19,597 bases of DNA from UMGS75 sp964507405 (GTDB lineage Bacteria > Bacillota_I > Bacilli_A > ML615J-28 > CAG-313). Position 1 is the first letter of the stretch. Every line of letters starts with the position of its first letter. Of the stretch, positions 15,101 through 19,597 are shown one piece after another. Both the position numbers and the translations under genes were made by a program. The DNA is taken from positions 1-19,597 of the forward strand of contig CAZDPJ010000026.1 of NCBI GenBank assembly GCA_964507405.1. The letters are read 5' to 3'. The notes beneath the pieces were generated by a model, which had not been told where the DNA came from, did no database searches, and worked only from the letters and a program-made list of their open reading frames with translations.

Positions 15101-18100
15101 TCAAAAAATTAATAAATCTTCAGTTTATGCAAGATCGGGTGGAATTTTATGTGAACTGGTAATTGGGTCGGCTACAATTGAAAATTGTGTCGTTATCGAT
15201 ACGGAAATCTATGCTAAATCATCATCTTTTGTTGTAAGTTATGGTTCTACGATTGCTGCTGGTATATGTACTAAAACTCGTGAATACAACAATCAATTAA
15301 ATATAACTCGGTGTTATACTAATAGTAAACTTTTTTCTTATGGTGGTACAGATACTGCAATAATGTATACAACTGCTCCAAATGTTGGAACAAGAGTATA
15401 TTATACAAGTAATAATAAACTAAATAATACTACCTATGATATAGGAAATGAACTTGATTTTACTAAAGAATCTTTTGATGGTTCTAACCAAAAAAACGTA
15501 CGTGCTATTTTTGGTAATTTGAATAATAATGATGCAGGTGTAAATAAATTTTATTTAAAAATTTTAAATGGTAACTTTACATTTGGTGGCGGAAATGTTA
15601 CACGTCCATCTGCCACATCTACATCAGAAGCAGAAGTATGGATTAATGCTAAAGATGGTGGTGATACGACAATTACTCCTACTACTCCTGGAGTAACGGA
15701 AGAAGAACTAATCAATAGTGGTTGGTTTAAACTAGGCAATATATTGTTAACATATGGTAATAATACTGGTGGTACAAGTGAAATAGATTATTTTAAGACA
15801 TCATATGGAGCTAACAATGAAACGTCTAATGATGGATATGTAGAAAATAGAGTAAATGAAGTATTAAATGTTACAACTAAATTAAATAGTAAATTACCTT
15901 TTATTAAAATCACATTTAATATTGATGATGCAGATATTTATTATATTAATTGGTATAAAAAAGTAGGAGATACTTATACCAAAGTGATAATGAGTGATAG
16001 TTCTAATCTAGGTTATGGTTCTTATACATATAATTATAAGACAATTAGTAATGGTGCTTTATCGACTACAGCATATGAATTAATATATTCACCTAATATA
16101 GAATTGGAAGATGATGCTAGTTTAGTAGTTGTATTTTCTAAAGGTAGTGAAGCAAGTGCTTCAAACTACGCTTCTAAATATATAGTATTTGATTTAATCA
16201 CAAATAAATATGTTTTAAGTGGTGTATCTCTTGCATCATATACCCCTGCGTTAAATCCTGATACAAATGAAAATTTAGGTTCTAGTTCAGATCCTTGGCA
16301 TTTCCAAGTTGATACATCATATAGATTAATTCCTATTCTTGGAAGAAAAAATGAGCCTTCATTAAAAATTATATCTGAACTATATACCCAAGAAGTTTCA
16401 TATGAGTTAAATGGCACTGATACTGATAATTCAATTAGATCTAACGGTGAATTAACAACTACTAAGGTTAGTTCTAACACTACTACATATTCTGTAACTG
16501 TTAGCCTAAAAAGCGATACAACAAGTAAAGTTACTATCTATTTTAAAGTTGCGGATAAATATACTGTTAGTATTAATACTGATGGTGCAAATTATTCTGG
16601 TTTACCTTTCGCAACTAATATTTCAGATTATTATGTAGATCTAGAAGTGTTGCCACATTGTGGTGGTATTCCTAGTTCAGTTACTTTAAAAATTAATAAT
16701 AATACTATTAATGAAAATGTAATAAAAGGTTGGTTATATGATAAAAAAGGTAATAAATTAACTGACTGGGATAATAATTTATCTAGTTATCAAATTAGAA
16801 TTCCTGATGATAATATTAATGGTAATATTAGTATTAATATTTCATTCCCAGTTAACTTTACAGTTGAATTCCATATTCAAACTAATTCATTTAATCCAAG
16901 TTTTGGAGAAACAAATCCATTAGTTTATAAATTTAAAGTTGCACAAGGGACAACATTTAAGACATTTTTTGATGGTGATACTTTAAATACAATAAATACT
17001 TGGGTACATGATGCAACAAACGCTTCATTTGGTTATTTATTTACTGGTTTTTATTTAATAGAAGATAGTTCATCTATTTCTTCATATGGTCAAAGCTTTG
17101 ATAAAATAAGGGAATCTGACTTAATAATTAATACTTCCTATGTCTTCTATGCAAGATGGAGTTTCCTAATTGAATTAATTGAGGCTCCTGGTACACATAT
17201 TGTTACAAGTTTCAATCAAGATTTCTTGTATGAAGTTAAACAAGAAGAAAATGAAGGATTATTAAATAAGAATGTAATTATTCCGATTAATAATAACCGT
17301 GGTTATGTATTTACTATAGTTAAAGATAAAAACTTTATAGGTGAAGCTGATGTTGAAGCTTATATTATTAATGAAGTTAATAAAATTCAACAAATAACGG
17401 AAATTCCTATTGAAAAATATCACAATAATATGTATCTTTATTACATCAAACCTGAGTATATAACTGGTTATTTAGTTATTTCAACTAAGATATCTAATTC
17501 GGAAATAATCGTTGGTGAAAATACAGCTTCAATTACAGAAGAAGTTGTTCCTGAAGATGGTATTTATACTTATAAGTACATTGCTAATCATAAGAAAAAT
17601 GAAACTTACATTTATAAAGGTTATGATGAAACTGAGAAAAAAATTGTAGATAATTTGTTATTTAATCGAAATTTAAAACTTGAATTTAAAAAACAAATAT
17701 TTAATTCTTCAACAAATAAAACTGAAATAGTTCCAAGAACACTAGTAAATGGTACTGTTATTGAAGTATATTATAATAAATATGTTAATTCAAGTACATC
17801 TAGTAGTGAAACTATTGTTGGTAGATATGTAGTAACAGCAGATAATGTTTCACAAATATTCTTAACTGATTTTAATAATTTTGATGGTAATGATAAAGCC
17901 TTTAGAGAAATTACATATAAGGATTTATTAGGTGATTATGAATCATTATCTGAAATATATTATTTTGTTGTTATTCCTCCAAATGGATATAATCGTGATT
18001 ATGAGTATAATAATGGTATGAATGGTGAATATCATAATGAATATTTATATGTTGGTTATTGTAATGATGAAAATAACTTTATATCTGGTACTCGTTCTAA

Positions 18101-19442
18101 TACGAACTTTACTAATATTCCAATTCAATTGATTTTGGAATCTCAACTTCGATATGAAAGTTCATTACAAGCTAAACAATATTCGATTACACCATCAAGA
18201 ACAACTACTCTAAAAAATGATAATACTAATCACAATAAATATCATTTTATTGATGATAATAAATTTAAAATATTTGATGTAACTATTGAAAATGGACTTG
18301 TTAATTCTGCTAATAAAGTTATATTTAATAATTCTACAATTATTACATCAAGTAAAATTGATCAAGGTATAAATAAATTAAAATTAAATTTAGGTTATAA
18401 CCTTGGAGAAATTGTTGTTTCTGGTTCAATTGATAACATTACCTTTAATGAAATAGAAACAATAAATGTAAATAATGTATTATATCAAGATTATATTGTT
18501 GAATTTCCTCAAGATAAACTTTATCAATATTTCAAGATTGAAAAGAAATCTCTTGATGAAATTCGATTATCAACAATTACATTAGTTGTAAATGAAACTG
18601 GTATGTCATATGATTTAGAGTTTTCAAGAACAAATTTTGATACTCTTTATATTCCAAATTTCATTAATAAAAATATAAATAGAATTGATTTACCACAACT
18701 AAGTAATTTATTATGGAGTATATCAAAATCATCTACTGATACTTTGTCGATATCTAATAATGTATTATATATTGGAAGTAGAAGTAATGATGATATTACA
18801 GTAACTCTGACAGCAAGTTACACCCATAATAATCGTGTTGATACGAAAGATTTTGAAATTACTATTCAAGGTAATAATTCTAAAACTTTAACAGATTTAG
18901 ATAAATTACAATTACCTTATGAAGTAATAGGTTCATTCCTACTTCCTACATATAATGGATTAAGTTGGAATGTATCTAGTAATGCTACAATTAATGATAA
19001 TGTTGTATCTTTAACTGGTGAATCTGGTGAAGTTACTCTAACAGCAACTTTAGGAACAAGTTCTAAAACATTTACTGTTCAAATGACTCAAAACTCTTCA
19101 ACTTATTCACTAGAGAAAACAATAATTGGTGATACTAGACATGATAGTATGAACTTCATCCTTGTGGTTCAGTTTAAAGATGCAAGTGGTGAAATTGTTA
19201 CTGATATTCAAAATGTTTCCATTACTGTAAATGGAAAAACTTATAATCCAATTATTGCTTATAATGGTAGTCAAGTTGTAGTTTACTTCAATTTAACAAT
19301 GATTAAAGATGAACTTGGTACTACTAATTTTGATTTAATTATTAATCCTGCTACTTATAGTGTTTATGCTGTTCAGTTAATTGAAGCAGAAAATGAATAT
19401 AAGCCATCAATGGGTGAAATAAGAAATTCATATAGTTATTAG
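12195..19442 (+). CDS. Giant (2415-aa) beta-helix surface protein/adhesin
   Basis: One uninterrupted 7.2-kb frame with AAGGAGGG before its ATG. A membrane segment (residues 8-29) is followed by a beta domain (about 40-130). Residues about 130-270 look like the lead-in to GLUG regions (FRGIGSSAFPFKGVICG). From about 278 to 1075 many GLUG-like turns recur: GLFGS, MGGVAG, AGGIAG, VGGLIGY, SGGLVGE, VGGVIG, AGGIVG. This indicates a long right-handed beta-helix. A Thr/Pro linker (ITPTTPGVTEEE) leads to beta-sandwich-like regions. An InlB/Listeria-Bacteroides repeat lies at about 1554-1654 and ends in FYARW. Two atypical bacterial Ig (aBig_2-like) domains lie at about 2150-2227 and 2231-2304. There is no LPXTG, choline-binding or C-terminal membrane anchor, so it is either tethered by its N-terminus or cleaved. 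Unlike the other exported proteins it lacks the T-x-(R/K)-Y motif. The likely role is adhesion; the ligand is unknown. Confidence 0.88.
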   Translation: MKILSKKLYLIGTVILAALICCTIILIYNVTSKKSSSIAADDKVTVTVNKINTVSIYVSGDNVKKLDSNLSKDIYEVDKGSTVVLRSVNESRLFVNWEISSDENNNIVNNSNTPRINLTVNENITVSTNRKDPIISDLGKYMDNPFVISEESHMMYLQYIFDKKEGKTVTDESLKDAYHYFFQNDNEYKMNVIDKNLNAADAVKYLVESPYGYFDKIQNGYYKVQQSFTVLNTAFRGIGSSAFPFKGVICGSDNSNTDNAQIFTSINVTETNNDMYCGLFGSIDENAVIRNLTLNSSVAVAKGTGITKKQAVYMGGVAGTNDNALLSNIKVSTMLSANTANKDIYAGGIAGKMTGGINEHHNVSFDFSNQSWVLTSNVLQTNIYGGIIAGYGDDVFIHKAEIDVSNFAINAKNIETGSFTTTTNLYIGNLFGYYKNTNQKLIDNITITGNNSENIHSIVSNGSSYVGGLIGYVEVTNNPLLIGNVTFNMNTKSTSQLFSESSSSTSKANIYAGGLFAYVNGTNLLANNEFKEGVTTIVVDETTVDEYHFIFDTPMEILAKQHGIQPNNDTYGHCISGGLVGEGYFNINGDNTKRAKILVSSGNNKFSVQSVQSSSSSHENTASTNFVASNDLKNSIKHCLSSLLFGYLDEGNDSTTNYSFEYIDVYANNANVEAVREIGSRSLGDLSASGFLSYAKNRSFRDITMYLGESTSIMANSLSYEVGYVGNGNLTSANNNYVSAFVSHIIGTYVNNNEPNNESRNIEINGFDFNKKVEVGADVLVQGIQNSLACTTSTPGIDYSNENYVGGVIGSLKGYYNLNNVSFIGNDNRTSKIFMQGHRDPNSAFVGGIVGFSKLLKDDGTYTPTNQKLSNCYIKNASVIGNATINSTIYGHPDIYAGGIVGACYADYVAGTMNINNSKVLYTDIDCTGNERTEAYAGGVIGTFTWNGNITVSDSYVYKSKVNATVDATQKINKSSVYARSGGILCELVIGSATIENCVVIDTEIYAKSSSFVVSYGSTIAAGICTKTREYNNQLNITRCYTNSKLFSYGGTDTAIMYTTAPNVGTRVYYTSNNKLNNTTYDIGNELDFTKESFDGSNQKNVRAIFGNLNNNDAGVNKFYLKILNGNFTFGGGNVTRPSATSTSEAEVWINAKDGGDTTITPTTPGVTEEELINSGWFKLGNILLTYGNNTGGTSEIDYFKTSYGANNETSNDGYVENRVNEVLNVTTKLNSKLPFIKITFNIDDADIYYINWYKKVGDTYTKVIMSDSSNLGYGSYTYNYKTISNGALSTTAYELIYSPNIELEDDASLVVVFSKGSEASASNYASKYIVFDLITNKYVLSGVSLASYTPALNPDTNENLGSSSDPWHFQVDTSYRLIPILGRKNEPSLKIISELYTQEVSYELNGTDTDNSIRSNGELTTTKVSSNTTTYSVTVSLKSDTTSKVTIYFKVADKYTVSINTDGANYSGLPFATNISDYYVDLEVLPHCGGIPSSVTLKINNNTINENVIKGWLYDKKGNKLTDWDNNLSSYQIRIPDDNINGNISINISFPVNFTVEFHIQTNSFNPSFGETNPLVYKFKVAQGTTFKTFFDGDTLNTINTWVHDATNASFGYLFTGFYLIEDSSSISSYGQSFDKIRESDLIINTSYVFYARWSFLIELIEAPGTHIVTSFNQDFLYEVKQEENEGLLNKNVIIPINNNRGYVFTIVKDKNFIGEADVEAYIINEVNKIQQITEIPIEKYHNNMYLYYIKPEYITGYLVISTKISNSEIIVGENTASITEEVVPEDGIYTYKYIANHKKNETYIYKGYDETEKKIVDNLLFNRNLKLEFKKQIFNSSTNKTEIVPRTLVNGTVIEVYYNKYVNSSTSSSETIVGRYVVTADNVSQIFLTDFNNFDGNDKAFREITYKDLLGDYESLSEIYYFVVIPPNGYNRDYEYNNGMNGEYHNEYLYVGYCNDENNFISGTRSNTNFTNIPIQLILESQLRYESSLQAKQYSITPSRTTTLKNDNTNHNKYHFIDDNKFKIFDVTIENGLVNSANKVIFNNSTIITSSKIDQGINKLKLNLGYNLGEIVVSGSIDNITFNEIETINVNNVLYQDYIVEFPQDKLYQYFKIEKKSLDEIRLSTITLVVNETGMSYDLEFSRTNFDTLYIPNFINKNINRIDLPQLSNLLWSISKSSTDTLSISNNVLYIGSRSNDDITVTLTASYTHNNRVDTKDFEITIQGNNSKTLTDLDKLQLPYEVIGSFLLPTYNGLSWNVSSNATINDNVVSLTGESGEVTLTATLGTSSKTFTVQMTQNSSTYSLEKTIIGDTRHDSMNFILVVQFKDASGEIVTDIQNVSITVNGKTYNPIIAYNGSQVVVYFNLTMIKDELGTTNFDLIINPATYSVYAVQLIEAENEYKPSMGEIRNSYSY

Positions 19443-19493
19443 TACAAAATTTGTCAAAATATATAAGTAAAACATAGCTATTTATCAAAAAAC

Positions 19494-19522
19494 TTGCAAA
19501 TATACATGTAATATGCTAAAAT
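19494..19522 (+). promoter_or_regulatory. Promoter-like sequence just before a terminator
   Basis: TTGCAA (19494-19499), a 17-nt spacer and TAAAAT (19517-19522), with TG just before the -10. Transcription would begin near 19529 and run straight into the hairpin at 19533. It could make a very short RNA or serve a gene beyond the window through an attenuator. Confidence 0.4.
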
Positions 19523-19532
19523 ATATAAAAAA

Positions 19533-19568
19533 GTACGTAAAAGTATACCTTTACGTACCATTTTTTTT
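19533..19568. terminator. Bidirectional terminator after the surface operon
   Basis: GTACGTAAA (19533-19541) pairs perfectly with TTTACGTAC (19550-19558). Eight T follow (19561-19568), and six A precede the stem, so it can work on both strands. A second small inverted repeat (CTAATTTT, 19570-19577, with AAAATTAG, 19584-19591) follows it. Confidence 0.88.
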
Positions 19569-19597
19569 GCTAATTTTTTTATCAAAATTAGATGATC

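Noticed and set aside
15551..15739. Minus-strand open frames inside the giant gene and the recombinase
   Set aside because: They are shadows of strong plus-strand coding regions and lack ribosome binding sites.

Overview
The window is very AT-rich bacterial DNA with strong AGGAGG-type ribosome binding sites. Tryptophan is TGG and no TGA needs to be read through, so this is the standard bacterial code and not the Mycoplasma code. Gene content points to a low-GC Gram-positive of the Bacilli/Tenericutes type, probably host- or gut-associated: a SipW-like signal peptidase, large secreted beta-rich proteins, and a Firmicutes-style mobilizable element. There is no outer-membrane machinery and no LPXTG anchor. 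The organism assignment is inference.

Region 1 (1-994) is a complete tyrosine recombinase gene (80-883). A perfect 14-bp inverted repeat (54-67 and 898-911) brackets it, and a hairpin terminator follows. This is the layout of a DNA-inversion (phase-variation) or site-specific shuffling module.

Region 2 (about 1075-1825) has no convincing gene. It holds eight degenerate copies of a roughly 75-bp direct repeat, then two palindromes. The ribosome binding site of the next gene looks like a partial ninth copy.

Region 3 (about 1825-7838) is an integrative mobilizable element. It has a MobC-like ribbon-helix-helix protein and an overlapping MobP-type relaxase, both apparently starting at non-AUG isoleucine codons. 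Two hairpins and a 20-bp tandem repeat follow. A leftward XRE repressor + AlbA/GHKL-ATPase pair diverges from a rightward pair, a 61-aa protein + large serine recombinase. The divergent pairs are fired by two back-to-back near-consensus promoters with repeated TCTATWATAGA operators. Strong hairpin terminators close both outward ends. The exact attachment sites could not be located.

Region 4 (7839-8488) is AT-rich non-coding DNA with one orphan terminator and a good promoter (8356-8384).

Region 5 (8489-19442) is a five-gene surface/secretion operon with gaps of 21 nt or less. It encodes a TasA/camelysin-like exported protein, a Ser/His (SipW-type) signal peptidase, two more exported proteins with the same (L)T-x-(R/K)-Y motif after the hydrophobic segment, and a 2415-residue surface protein. 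That giant has an N-terminal membrane segment, a long GLUG-like beta-helix, an InlB-type repeat and two atypical bacterial Ig domains. A likely reading is a dedicated peptidase that matures fibre-like subunits, made together with a giant adhesin. A bidirectional terminator ends the operon, directly preceded by a small orphan promoter.
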